Origin: Rathayibacter tritici
GTDB taxonomy: Bacteria > Actinomycetota > Actinomycetes > Actinomycetales > Microbacteriaceae
Assembly: GCF_002932875.1 (NCBI RefSeq)
Contig: NZ_PSWS01000054.1
Coordinates: 1 to 64,000, forward strand
Direction: 5' to 3'
DNA length: 64,000 nucleotides
In this document: positions 1 through 10,167 of the stretch, one piece after another
How the letters are laid out: each line of letters opens with the position of its first letter
Position numbering within the stretch: the first letter of the stretch is position 1
Translations under genes and position numbers: made by a program
The notes under the pieces: generated by a model
Databases searched by the model: none
Seen by the model: the letters and a program-made list of their open reading frames with translations, nothing else
Told to the model about the DNA's origin: nothing

Positions 1-28
1 GTGGGGGCCGGGATGGGAGGATGGGCGG

Positions 29-772
29 GTGTCTGAGCGAAGCCGTCCGTCCATTTTCTGGTTCCTCGCAGTGGCGGTGATCCCCGTGATGACCGCCTCG
101 GTCGACCTGCGGATCCGGAACGCGGAGAAAATTCCGCGTACCGGTGCATTCGTGTTCGCGCCGAACCACTACAGCGAGATCGATCCGATCATCACCGGCT
201 GGACGCTCTGGCGGTCCGGGCGTGCGCCGCGATTCCTCGCCAAGGCCTCCCTGTTCTCGGTCCCCGTGCTCGGAGCGATCCTCCGCGGCTCCGGCCAGAT
301 TCCGGTCGAGCGCTCGGGCTCGGTCCGTGGCAGCGAGCCGCTGAGGACTGCGAAGGCGCTCGTGGACGAGGGCCGCTCGGTGATCATCTACCCCGAGGGA
401 ACGCTCACCCGCGACCCCGAGCTCTGGCCGATGCGCGGCAAGACGGGGGCGGTGCGGATGGCGTTGCAGTATGGGCTCCCGGTCGTCCCGGTCGCGCACT
501 GGGGCGCCCAGCAGCTCATGGGCCGCTACTCCAAGCGGATCACGCTGTTCCGCCGCAAGCGCGTCGACGTGATCGTCGGCGACCCTGTCGACCTGTCCTC
601 GTTCCGCGGGCGCAGCCTGGACTCCGCCACGTTGAACGAGGCGTCGGCCGTGGTGATGGCCGCGATCACCGGGCTGCTCGAGCAGCTGCGCGGCGAAACG
701 GCGCCCGACACGCGCTGGAACCCGTCCGATCACAACCAGAAAGGCACGGGTCGCTTTGAGTCCGAGCAGTAG
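29..772 (+). CDS. plsC: 1-acyl-sn-glycerol-3-phosphate acyltransferase (PlsC-like)
   Basis: Predicted to acylate lysophosphatidic acid to phosphatidic acid at the membrane in phospholipid synthesis. The 247-residue protein shows the two acyltransferase hallmarks: an NHYSEID box (HX4D catalytic motif) near residue 47 and a YPEGT box near residue 121. A short hydrophobic segment (residues 9-24) could anchor it. I chose the GTG at 29; the window begins just upstream, so a longer form cannot be excluded. It overlaps the next gene, gpsA, by 17 bases, so the two are very probably co-transcribed. Together they make and use glycerol-3-phosphate, which fits the assignment. Confidence 0.9.
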   Translation: MSERSRPSIFWFLAVAVIPVMTASVDLRIRNAEKIPRTGAFVFAPNHYSEIDPIITGWTLWRSGRAPRFLAKASLFSVPVLGAILRGSGQIPVERSGSVRGSEPLRTAKALVDEGRSVIIYPEGTLTRDPELWPMRGKTGAVRMALQYGLPVVPVAHWGAQQLMGRYSKRITLFRRKRVDVIVGDPVDLSSFRGRSLDSATLNEASAVVMAAITGLLEQLRGETAPDTRWNPSDHNQKGTGRFESEQ

Positions 773-1800
773 GAAGGCGCCCATCGCCGTGCCGCGTCGC
801 GTCGCCGTCCTCGGCGCCGGCAGCTGGGGCACCACGTTCGCGAAGATCCTCGCCGACGGCGGGTCCGATGTCGTGATGTGGGCCCGCCGAGCCGAGCTCG
901 CCCGCGAGATCACCGAGGCCAAGCGCAACAGCGACTACCTCCCCGGCATCAACCTGCCGCGCACCATTCGCGCCACGCCTCGGATCGAGGAGGCGCTGGA
1001 GGGTGCTGACCACGTCTACCTCTCCATCCCGTCGCAGTCGCTGCGGAGCAACCTCGAGGCGATCACCCCGTTCCTCACCGAGCGCACGGTACTGGTGAGC
1101 CTGATGAAGGGCGTCGAGAAGGGCACCGGGCAGCGGATGAGCGAGGTGATCGCGCAGATGCTGCCGGTCTCGCCGGATCGGATCGCCGTCGCGTCCGGCC
1201 CCAACCTCGCCCTCGAGATCGCGAAGGAGCAGCCGACCGCGGCGGTCATCGCCTCCGAAAGCCTCATCACGGCGCAGGAGGTGGCTCTCGCGGCGACCAA
1301 CCGCTACTTCCGCTCCTACGTCAACACCGACGTGGTCGGTACCGAGTTCGGCGGTGTGCTGAAGAACCTGATCGCTGTGGCGATCGGGATCGTGGACGGC
1401 GTCGGCTACGGCGAGAACACGAAGGCATCGATCATCACGCGCGGCCTCGCCGAGATGACCGATTTCGCGGTGGCCTACGGCGGGCGGCCGGAGACGATGT
1501 CCGGCCTTGCAGGGCTGGGTGACCTCATCGCGACATCGAGCTCGTCGCTCTCGCGGAACAACACGGCGGGGCGCCTGCTCGGCCAGGGCTACAGCTTCAG
1601 CGATGTCGTGAAGTCGATGCAGCAGACGGCGGAGGGCCTCGCCTCCGTCGCTCCGGTGCTCGAGCTCGCCCGGGCCCGGGGCGTCGACATGCCCATCGTC
1701 GAGCAGGTGTCGCAGGTGCTCGCCGGTACGCTCGATCCCAAGGACATCGCGCCGCACCTGACCACGGATTCGGACGAGCCACAGGGTGAGAGGAACCTCG

Positions 1801-2907
<1,107 letters not shown>

Positions 2908-2918
2908 CGCAGGCGCCC

Positions 2919-3101
2919 GCGATCCGCGTCGAGGCCGACGCCGGTGCGGCGCCGTCCGAGCAGATCCGCGGGCAGATCGCCGCGCTGATCGCGGCGGGGA
3001 ACGCGCCACGTCTCGGAGAGGATTCGGATGGAGCATCTGCGATCATCGTGGCGGCGCAGGCAGCGCTCGGCCCGCGGCAGAGGATGCACGGTCCCGCGTG
3101 A
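2919..3101 (+). pseudogene. Possible remnant of a GntR-family regulator N-terminus
   Basis: Just after ddl, one frame reads a short stretch that looks like the start of a small GntR-type DNA-binding domain (IRVEADAGAAPSEQIRGQI followed by AALIAAG). Short GntR regulators normally continue here with a winged-helix segment. Instead the frame runs into low-similarity sequence and stops at 3101. I see no start codon with a ribosome-binding site. It is best read as a decayed fragment; chance similarity is possible over so short a stretch. Confidence 0.3.
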
Positions 3102-3169
3102 TCGCTCGTCCTTCCCTGTCGTGCTCGCCGCACAACATCGATAATGAACTCAATCAGCAAGGTGGTCTG

Positions 3170-3676
3170 GTGTCTGTGAGACGGTCTCCGTTGTGTGCCG
3201 CGGGCCTCGTCGCCGTCCTCGCGTTAACCGCGTGCTCTCCGGTCGTGGCGCTCGATGCGGCAGATGATTCGGAAAGCGTGAACTGTGCAACTATTTCGTC
3301 GCGGCTACCGAGTGGTCTGATCGATGGTGCCGGTGGGGAAATCGCGCGACGCGAGACCAACGCTCAAGCGACAGCGGCGTGGGGTTCTCCGGCCGTCGTC
3401 CTGCTGCGATGCGGGCTCGAGCCCCCGGCCATTGATCCTCGCTGTATTGAAGTGAATGGCATCGATTGGATACCGGATGATTCCGACGCCCCCAGGTATC
3501 GGTTCATCACGTTCGGCCGCACCCCGGCGACCGAGGTCATCATCGACAGCGAAGCGATCTCGGGTAGTTCGGTCCTCGTCGACCTGGCGTCGGCGGTCGG
3601 CGCCCTTGCCCCTTCGGGCGACGTCAAGTGCCAGGGCCTTGGCGACATCCCTCTGCCGACACCCAGAACCCAGTAG
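3170..3676 (+). CDS. DUF3515-family lipoprotein
   Basis: Predicted lipoprotein of 168 residues. A basic N-terminus and hydrophobic stretch lead to the lipobox LTAC near residue 21-24, so it should be diacylated and held on the outer face of the membrane. The body resembles DUF3515, a family seen next to ddl and thiL in actinobacteria: paired cysteines, the WGSPAVVLLRCG block and a FITFGR segment. I chose the GTG at 3170, because it gives a normal-length signal peptide; longer in-frame starts from 3098 would place an implausible tail before it. Its position between ddl and thiL is the typical neighbourhood. Function of the family is unknown to me. Confidence 0.8.
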   Translation: MSVRRSPLCAAGLVAVLALTACSPVVALDAADDSESVNCATISSRLPSGLIDGAGGEIARRETNAQATAAWGSPAVVLLRCGLEPPAIDPRCIEVNGIDWIPDDSDAPRYRFITFGRTPATEVIIDSEAISGSSVLVDLASAVGALAPSGDVKCQGLGDIPLPTPRTQ

Positions 3677-3850
3677 GCCGACGAGACCGGCGTGTGCCGA
3701 GCGCGTTCTTCTCCGCTCGCTCCAGCGCGTCGTAGGCGTAGTGTCCGTCTGACGGGAACTCTGTCGCACATGTTGCCGAACGATCGCCCTTCTGAGGATC
3801 TGGAACCTGCTCCTCGGGGAGAAGGGCGGCGCTCCGCTAGCGTGGGACGC

Positions 3851-4885
3851 ATGGCAGCGGATCGCAGTCCCACCCTGGCCGAGCTCAGCGAGGGCGAGGT
3901 GCTCGCGCGGGTGCTGACCCGTCTCCCCGGCGGGGGAGCGGAAACGGTGGTCGGGCCGGGGGACGACTGCGCGGTGCTGCGCGCACCCGACGGTCGCTTC
4001 GTGGTCACGACGGACATGATGGTGCACGGCCCCGACTTCCGGCTCGCCTGGTCGACTGCGGCGGATCTGGGCTGGAAGGCGGCTGCCTCGAACCTCGCCG
4101 ACGTCGCGGCGATGGGTGCGCGGCCCACCGGGCTCGTCGTCGCGCTGGCGGCGCCGCAGTCGCTGGGCCTCGACGTGCTGGAGGGGATCGCGGACGGTCT
4201 CGCTGCGGGTTGCGCCGCGATGGCGCCTGGCTGCGGGGTTGTCGGGGGCGACCTGTCCGCCTCCGCGACGCTGACGCTCTCGATCACGGCCTTCGGCTCG
4301 CTCGACGGTCGGCCGCCGGTGCTGCGGAGCGGCGCGCGCCCGGGGGACGTTCTCGCGGTCGCCGGGCCGCTCGGCCGCGCTGGACTGGGGCTGCGTCTGC
4401 TGTTCGAGCAGGCGCGGGAGGAGGGGGAGCCGTCGGCGGACCTCGCGGCGCGGCTGCGTGAGCGGCACCCGTCCCTCCTAGACGCGCAGCTGCGGCCGAC
4501 GGCGCCGATTGCGGCGGGCACGGCCGCTGGCGGGATCGCCTCCGCGATGATGGACGTCTCGGACGGAGTGGTGCTCGACGCGCGCCGGATGTCCCGGGCG
4601 AGCGGAGTGGTGATCGACCTGGACCCGGCGGCGGTCGACGCGCACGCACGACAGCTGACCGGGGTCGAGGGCGTGGATCTCGACCTGGCGAGGGCGCTGG
4701 TGCTGGGCGGTGGCGAGGACCACGCGATGCTCGCGTGCTTCCCGCCGGCGACCGTGCTGCCGGAGGAGTTCGTGCCGCTCGGGATCGTCCGCGAAGGGGC
4801 GCCGGAGGTGCGGTTGGGCGGGGTGGCGCTCGACGAGCGCGGCGGGTGGGACCCGTATCTCGGGTGGGATGGCGCGGCGGGCTGA
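3851..4885 (+). CDS. thiL: Thiamine-monophosphate kinase
   Basis: Phosphorylates thiamine monophosphate to thiamine diphosphate, the last step of cofactor synthesis. The 344-residue protein starts at an ATG giving the N-terminal ThiL block (LSEGEVLARVL). It has the GPGDDCAVL metal-binding motif at about residues 37-45, then TTDMMVHGPDFR and the NLADVAAMGA block of the PurM-like fold. A longer in-frame extension up to 3692 has no family similarity and is rejected. It converges on rsmD with only six bases between the two stop codons, so any terminator must lie inside coding sequence. Confidence 0.93.
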   Translation: MAADRSPTLAELSEGEVLARVLTRLPGGGAETVVGPGDDCAVLRAPDGRFVVTTDMMVHGPDFRLAWSTAADLGWKAAASNLADVAAMGARPTGLVVALAAPQSLGLDVLEGIADGLAAGCAAMAPGCGVVGGDLSASATLTLSITAFGSLDGRPPVLRSGARPGDVLAVAGPLGRAGLGLRLLFEQAREEGEPSADLAARLRERHPSLLDAQLRPTAPIAAGTAAGGIASAMMDVSDGVVLDARRMSRASGVVIDLDPAAVDAHARQLTGVEGVDLDLARALVLGGGEDHAMLACFPPATVLPEEFVPLGIVREGAPEVRLGGVALDERGGWDPYLGWDGAAG

Positions 4886-4891
4886 GTCCAG

Positions 4892-5500
4892 CTACGCGGA
4901 GGCGGGCGGGGCAGGCGACGCAGGCGAAGCAGGCGAAGCCCACCAGATCGTCGTCTCGCCGTAGTCCTTCCTCCGCTCGCGCTCGAGCCCCGCGGGCCAG
5001 CGCGGCTCCGGGCTGCGGGAGCTGCGCTCCACGACGACCACTGCGTCCCCGCGCAAGAGCGGCAGCACTCCGGCGAGGTCGGCGGCGAGGTCGTCCTCGC
5101 CGAGGTCGTACGGCGGGTCGAGGAACACGGTGTCGGTGTTCAGCGCGGGAGAGCCGTCGAGGAACGAGCGGACGGAGCCGGTGACGACCTCGATCCGAGG
5201 AGCGGGGTGCCGATTCTTGGTAGCGGCGGTCGTGATCGCCCGCGCGTTCTCGCCGGCGGTCCGCGCGGCTGTGGGGTCTCGTTCGACGAGGACGACGGCG
5301 CTCGCCCCGCGGCTGGCCGACTCCAGCCCCAACGCCCCGGAGCCGGCGTAGAGGTCGATGACGGTCGCTCCGTCGAGCGCGTCGCGTGCCTCGAGCGCCG
5401 AGAAGACGGCCTCGCGCACGCGGTCGCTGGTGGGGCGGGTGCCCGCGCGCGGGACCTTGAGGGTGAGCGAGCCGGCGAATCCGGCGATGATCCTGGTCAC
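4892..5500 (-). CDS. rsmD: 16S rRNA (guanine(966)-N(2))-methyltransferase
   Basis: Methylates G966 of 16S rRNA during 30S assembly with S-adenosylmethionine. The N-terminus TRIIAG, the block TRPTSDRVREAVFSAL, the SAM motif DLYAGSGALGLE and the catalytic DPPY motif (in FLDPPYDLG) are all RsmD hallmarks. I chose the GTG at 5500, which gives the family's usual start; an ATG at 5512 would add four residues and is equally possible. The far longer open frame to 5920 lies antisense to the MoxR gene and is not real. The C-terminus ends in a low-complexity Ser-Pro-Ala run. Confidence 0.92.
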   Translation of the reverse strand: MTRIIAGFAGSLTLKVPRAGTRPTSDRVREAVFSALEARDALDGATVIDLYAGSGALGLESASRGASAVVLVERDPTAARTAGENARAITTAATKNRHPAPRIEVVTGSVRSFLDGSPALNTDTVFLDPPYDLGEDDLAADLAGVLPLLRGDAVVVVERSSRSPEPRWPAGLERERRKDYGETTIWWASPASPASPAPPASA

Positions 5501-5618
5501 CGAACCGAGCATAGGGCGGCACTCGGCCCGCCCTCGCCCGCGCCTACCGCCTGGCGGCACACTGCGAACTCGCGGAACCTGGACTCTTTTCCCGTTGGGA
5601 CTGCGAGAATCCGTAGCT

Positions 5619-6650
5619 ATGACGTCGCTCGAAGACACCCGCTCCACTGCCGGCCGCCGGGCGGCGCCCGAGACGCCCGTGACCCGCGAGGAGTTCACGG
5701 CGCACTGCGGCGCCGTGCTCGAGAACCTCACCCGCGTGATCGACGGCAAGTCGGCCGAGGTCTCGATGGCGCTGACGGTGTTTCTGGCCGGCGGCCATCT
5801 CCTGATGGAGGACGTGCCCGGCACGGGCAAGACGGTCCTGGCGAAGTCGCTGGCCGCCTCGGTCGGCGGCAGCGTCGCGCGCATCCAGTTCACCCCCGAC
5901 CTCCTGCCCTCGGACGTCACCGGCGTCTCGGTCTACAACCAGGCGACCCGCGACTTCGAGTTCAAGCCGGGTCCGGTGTTCGCGAACATCCTGATCGGCG
6001 ACGAGATCAACCGCGCCTCGCCCAAGACGCAGTCGGCGCTGCTGGAGTGTATGGAGGAGCGGCAGGTCTCCGTCGACGGTGTCACCCACCTGCTCCCGCG
6101 TCCCTTCGCGGTCATCGCGACGCAGAATCCGGTCGAGATGGAGGGCACTTACTCGCTGCCCGAGGCCCAGCGCGACCGCTTCATGGCCCGCCTCTCGCTG
6201 GGCTACCCCGACGAGCGCGCCGAGCTCGAGATGATCCGCACGCGCGACTCCGCCAGCCCACTGGAAGAGCTGCGGCCCGTCGTCGGCCTCGCCGAGCTCG
6301 AACGGATGATGGCCTACGTGCGCTCGGTGTACGTCGCGCCGCCGGTGCAGGAGTACGTGGTGGCGATCATGCAGGCCACGCGCGTCGATCCGGAGCTCCG
6401 GCTGGGTGGGAGCCCGCGCGCCACCCTCCAGCTGATCGCCGCCTCGAAGGCACTCGCCGCCCTCGGCGACCGCGACTTCGTGGTGCCGGACGACGTCGAC
6501 GCGCTCGCCGTTCCCGTGCTCGGACATCGCCTCCTGCCCGCCACGCGCTTGCCGGGCCGTTCGGGTGCCGGATCGTCGCACTCGGTCACCGAGATCGTGC
6601 AGCGCATCGTCGCGGCGACCCCCGTCCCCTTCGGCAATCGTGTCGACTGA
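5619..6650 (+). CDS. MoxR-family AAA+ ATPase
   Basis: AAA+ chaperone-like ATPase of 343 residues. The Walker A motif is DVPGTGKTVLAK, preceded by LLMEDVPG typical of MoxR proteins. Walker B lies in LIGDEINRA, followed by ASPKTQSALLECMEE and the sensor block FAVIATQNPVE. It is the first gene of a three-gene set with a DUF58 protein and a transglutaminase-like membrane protein, the classical MoxR-DUF58-TgpA arrangement, whose physiological role remains poorly defined (proposed cofactor or complex maturation). It overlaps the DUF58 start by 11 bases. Confidence 0.92.
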   Translation: MTSLEDTRSTAGRRAAPETPVTREEFTAHCGAVLENLTRVIDGKSAEVSMALTVFLAGGHLLMEDVPGTGKTVLAKSLAASVGGSVARIQFTPDLLPSDVTGVSVYNQATRDFEFKPGPVFANILIGDEINRASPKTQSALLECMEERQVSVDGVTHLLPRPFAVIATQNPVEMEGTYSLPEAQRDRFMARLSLGYPDERAELEMIRTRDSASPLEELRPVVGLAELERMMAYVRSVYVAPPVQEYVVAIMQATRVDPELRLGGSPRATLQLIAASKALAALGDRDFVVPDDVDALAVPVLGHRLLPATRLPGRSGAGSSHSVTEIVQRIVAATPVPFGNRVD

Positions 6651-7935
6651 GGCCCGTCCCGTCGAGGCACCCTCGGCCCGTCTGGGCGGCCTGCCCGCGC
6701 TTCGCGGGATCGCGCTGACGCTCCGCGGCTGGGTGCTCGTGCTGCTGGGCGTCGCGGGAGTGCTGATCGCGCCGCTCTGGGCTGTCCGCGAGCTGCTCTT
6801 CCTTGGTCTGGTGCTCCTCGGGCTGCCGCTGGGTGCCCTGGTGTCGCTGGCGCTGGCCGCTCCGTCCTTCCGCGTGCAACGCCGCTTCACTCCGCAGGGC
6901 GTGGCGGCCGGTGACGTAGTGGAGGTCGACGTGCTGCTGGAGAACCGTGGCCGCGCGGTGCACAGCGGGGCCCGCGCGCACGATCGGCTGGAGCGCGTGC
7001 AGCGCGGAGTCGTCGTCGGGCGGCCGGTCGCCGAGGGCGCCTTCGGGTTGCCCGGCGTTCCGGCAGGGGGCCGCGTTCGTGCCCACTACCGCCTGCCCGC
7101 TGAGCGGCGCGGCATCCACCGCGTCGGTCCGTTGCGCCTGGTGCGCGGCGACGGCCTCGGGCTGGCGCTGCGCGAGAGCGTCGTGGGCGCTGCCCAGCCG
7201 TTCGTGGTGACTCCGCGGGTCGTGCCGCTGCAGAGCGACGTCCTCGACGCCCACGGAGCCGGCGGATCGAGCCCGGTCGCGCACGCCACGGCCGGCGCCG
7301 GCACCGACGACGTGATCCCGCGCGACTACCGCCCGGGTGACGCGATGCGCCGGGTGCACTGGCGCGCGAGCGCCCGCTCCGGCGAGCTGATGGTCCGCCA
7401 GGACGAGCAGAACACGGATCCGCACGCCTGGATCCTGCTGGAGACCCGCGCGGAGCGCGTGCTCGAGCGCCGCGGTGACGAGCGGCTGGAGTGGGCGGTG
7501 TCGATGACGGCGTCGCTCGCGGTGCACCTGCTCGAGCGGGGATTCGAGACGCACCTCGTCGAGACCGGTGCGGACGGTGAGCCGGAGCACTCGGAGGACG
7601 AGCGGGAGGTGGCGCACGACGTGCTCCTGCGCCTGGCCGAGCTGGCACCCTCGCGCGAGTCGGTCGACGCGGTGAGCCGGATCTCGGCTGAAATGCGGGA
7701 CACCGGGGGAGTGCGCCCCGTGTTCGCGGTCCTCACGCGCCTGCTCGAATCCGACCTCGACGCTCTCTCCTCCCTGGCCGCGCAGGCCCGGCCGGCGATC
7801 GCCTTCGTCGTCGCCGGCACCGCGGAGGAGGAGGCGGCCCTGGCCGCGCTGGGCTGGTATGCGGTCGCCGTCGACCCCAGCGCCTCGGTGGAGGAGGCGT
7901 GGGCGCAGGCCCTCGCGCTGCGGGTGGTGGCGTGA
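6640..7935 (+). CDS. DUF58 domain-containing membrane protein
   Basis: A 431-residue partner of the MoxR ATPase. Two hydrophobic segments lie near residues 27-68, then a beta-rich region. The DUF58 signature follows: RDYRPGDAMRRVHWRASAR. A C-terminal von Willebrand-like region carries DPHAWILLE. I chose the GTG at 6640, which overlaps the upstream stop. The next gene starts within this gene's stop (GTGA), so the three genes are translated as a unit. Family knowledge suggests a substrate-binding adaptor to MoxR, but no substrate can be inferred here. Confidence 0.88.
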   Translation: MSTEARPVEAPSARLGGLPALRGIALTLRGWVLVLLGVAGVLIAPLWAVRELLFLGLVLLGLPLGALVSLALAAPSFRVQRRFTPQGVAAGDVVEVDVLLENRGRAVHSGARAHDRLERVQRGVVVGRPVAEGAFGLPGVPAGGRVRAHYRLPAERRGIHRVGPLRLVRGDGLGLALRESVVGAAQPFVVTPRVVPLQSDVLDAHGAGGSSPVAHATAGAGTDDVIPRDYRPGDAMRRVHWRASARSGELMVRQDEQNTDPHAWILLETRAERVLERRGDERLEWAVSMTASLAVHLLERGFETHLVETGADGEPEHSEDEREVAHDVLLRLAELAPSRESVDAVSRISAEMRDTGGVRPVFAVLTRLLESDLDALSSLAAQARPAIAFVVAGTAEEEAALAALGWYAVAVDPSASVEEAWAQALALRVVA

Positions 7936-10160
7936 GCCGCCGCGCCGAGAGCGATCCGCGCGCCGGATCGGCTCCGCTCAGTGCGCTGCTCTGGCTGGCG
8001 ATCACCGCTGCGGCCGCGGGCACGGGCCGGCTCCTCGTCGGCGTCGACTGGTTGGTGCTGCTCGCGAGTGCGGTCGCCGTTGTGCTCGGTGTCCCGGCGG
8101 CGGCGCGGGCGCTGCGGGTGCACCCCCTCGTCCCGCCGATCCTCGGCACGCTCACCGTGGTCGGTGTCCTGACCGCGATGTTCGTGCCCGCCCGGGCGCT
8201 GCTGTTCGTGATCCCGACTCCCGGCGCGGTGGCACAGGCGGAGGCGCTCGCGCAGGGCGGCTTCGCCTCGATCGCGCAGCAGGGGCTCCCCGCCGTCGCC
8301 GACGACGGGATCTCGTTCCTTTTGATCGGCGGAGTGGTCGTACTCGCCTGGGCGGCGGACCTGTTCGCCTTCTCGGTGCGGCTGCCCGCGCTGGCGGGGT
8401 TGTTTCCGGCCGCGCTGCTCGCGGTGCCCGCGATCATCGATCCGTCCGCTGTGTCCTGGCCGAGCCTGGTCGTCACGGCGCTCGCCTACGCCGGCGTGCT
8501 CGCCGTCAGCGCCGCCCCCGGACGACGGAGCGCGACGACGGCTCTGCTGCCCTCCCTTGCAGCCGTCACCGTGGTCGTGCTCGGAGCGGGCCTGCTCGCC
8601 GGATCCGCCAGCGGCTTCACCCGCACGACCGCCGCCTCCGGCGTCTCGGGCAGCCTCTTCAACGGCGCGATCGATCCCGTGGTCGCGCTGGGTGCCGACC
8701 TGCGCCGCCCCAACCCCGTGACGGTGCTGCGCTACGCCACCGACTCCGACCTGCCCGTCTACCTCCGCGTGCTCACCGTCTCGGACTTCGACGGCGACGA
8801 CTGGGCGCCGAACGCGACCGAGGAGACCGCTCCGATCGACCAGCCGATCGCGCCCGAGGGGCTCGCCGAGAGCGTGCCGCGCCAGTCGGAGGAGGTGGAC
8901 GTCTCGGTCGAGACGCTGCGGAGCCAGTGGCTCCCCGTGCCGTACCCGGTCGCCTCGCTGACTGGCGTGGGTGACGGCTGGCTGCAGGACGTGCAGGACG
9001 GCTCGATCCGCGGTGACGCGACCACCCGCTCCGGCGACGACTACGAGGTGCAGGCGCTACGACTCGAGCCCGCCCCCCGACAACTGCTCGCTGCCCCCGC
9101 GCCGACCGGCGTCGACCGCTACCTCTCGCTCCCGGACGACGTCCCCGAGATTGTCAGCACCACTGCGCAGGAGGTCACCGCCGGCGCGCCGACCGCCTAC
9201 GACCGGGCTCGGGCTCTGCAGACCTACTTCCGCTCGTCGGAGTTCCGCTACTCGGAGCAAACCCCGGCCGAGGAGGGCTACGACGGCGACGGGGTGGGTG
9301 TTCTCGCCGCGTTCCTGGACCAGAAGGAGGGCTACTGCGTCCACTACGCCTCGGCGATGGCGGTGATGGCGCGCGAGCTCGGGATCCCGTCGCGACTCGC
9401 GATCGGCTACCAGCCCGGCTCGGTCGTCCCCTCGCGGGGCAACGATCTGACCACCTACCGGGTGCTCTCCTCGGATCTGCACGCGTGGCCCGAGCTGTAC
9501 TTCGAGGGCGTGGGCTGGCTGCCCTTCGAACCGACGCCGAACCGCGGGGCACCGGCCTCCTACACCCTCCCGAGCGCGACGGCTTCGACGGGCCCGGCGA
9601 CCCCGGGATCGGCGGCCGGCAGCACTCCCGGCGCATCCAGCGCTCCCGCCGAGACGCCGACGTCGACTGCCGCGTCCCCCACGCCGACCCCCGAGGCCGT
9701 CGGTGCCTCGGACACCGCGGCGGCTCCGGCCGTGACGCTCTGGGTGCTGCTGCTCCTGCTACTGATCGTGCCCTGGCTGCTGCGCGCGATCCAGCGCGCG
9801 CTGCGCCAGCGTTCCGCTCGCGCCGGCTCGGTCGAGGCGGCCTGGGCCGAGCTGCTCGCGACCGCGCGCGACCTGGGCATCCCCGCGGAGGAGACGGAGT
9901 CGCCCCGCGCTCAGGAGGCGCGCATAGCAGGAGCGCTCGACCCCGGGGCCGCGGCGGTGCTGCGGGGCCTGCGCGAGCGCGTCGAACGCCGCAGGTACTC
10001 GCCGGCTCCGACCGAGTCGGCGGCGTGGGACGATTCGGTCGCCGTGGCTGCTGCGCTCCGCGGATCCGTGGGCGCCGGGCGTCGGGTGCTGGCGACAGTC
10101 GTCCCGCGCTCGGCGCTCGACCCGGTCGCCCGGCTCGCGCGTCCGAGGTCCGCCCTATGA
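7932..10160 (+). CDS. TgpA-type transglutaminase-like membrane protein
   Basis: A 742-residue membrane protein. Five or six N-terminal transmembrane segments (to about residue 230, the DUF3488 part) precede an extracytoplasmic transglutaminase-like domain. The catalytic Cys lies in GYCVHYASAMAVMA and the His in SDLHAWPELYFEG, followed by WLPFEPTP. A Ser/Thr/Ala/Pro-rich linker then leads to a final transmembrane helix (WVLLLLLLIVPWLL) and a short cytoplasmic tail. Start GTG at 7932 shares bases with the DUF58 stop. It closes the MoxR-DUF58-TgpA unit; recG follows after only seven bases and may be co-transcribed. Confidence 0.88.
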   Translation: MSRRAESDPRAGSAPLSALLWLAITAAAAGTGRLLVGVDWLVLLASAVAVVLGVPAAARALRVHPLVPPILGTLTVVGVLTAMFVPARALLFVIPTPGAVAQAEALAQGGFASIAQQGLPAVADDGISFLLIGGVVVLAWAADLFAFSVRLPALAGLFPAALLAVPAIIDPSAVSWPSLVVTALAYAGVLAVSAAPGRRSATTALLPSLAAVTVVVLGAGLLAGSASGFTRTTAASGVSGSLFNGAIDPVVALGADLRRPNPVTVLRYATDSDLPVYLRVLTVSDFDGDDWAPNATEETAPIDQPIAPEGLAESVPRQSEEVDVSVETLRSQWLPVPYPVASLTGVGDGWLQDVQDGSIRGDATTRSGDDYEVQALRLEPAPRQLLAAPAPTGVDRYLSLPDDVPEIVSTTAQEVTAGAPTAYDRARALQTYFRSSEFRYSEQTPAEEGYDGDGVGVLAAFLDQKEGYCVHYASAMAVMARELGIPSRLAIGYQPGSVVPSRGNDLTTYRVLSSDLHAWPELYFEGVGWLPFEPTPNRGAPASYTLPSATASTGPATPGSAAGSTPGASSAPAETPTSTAASPTPTPEAVGASDTAAAPAVTLWVLLLLLLIVPWLLRAIQRALRQRSARAGSVEAAWAELLATARDLGIPAEETESPRAQEARIAGALDPGAAAVLRGLRERVERRRYSPAPTESAAWDDSVAVAAALRGSVGAGRRVLATVVPRSALDPVARLARPRSAL

Positions 10161-10167
10161 TCGCTAG

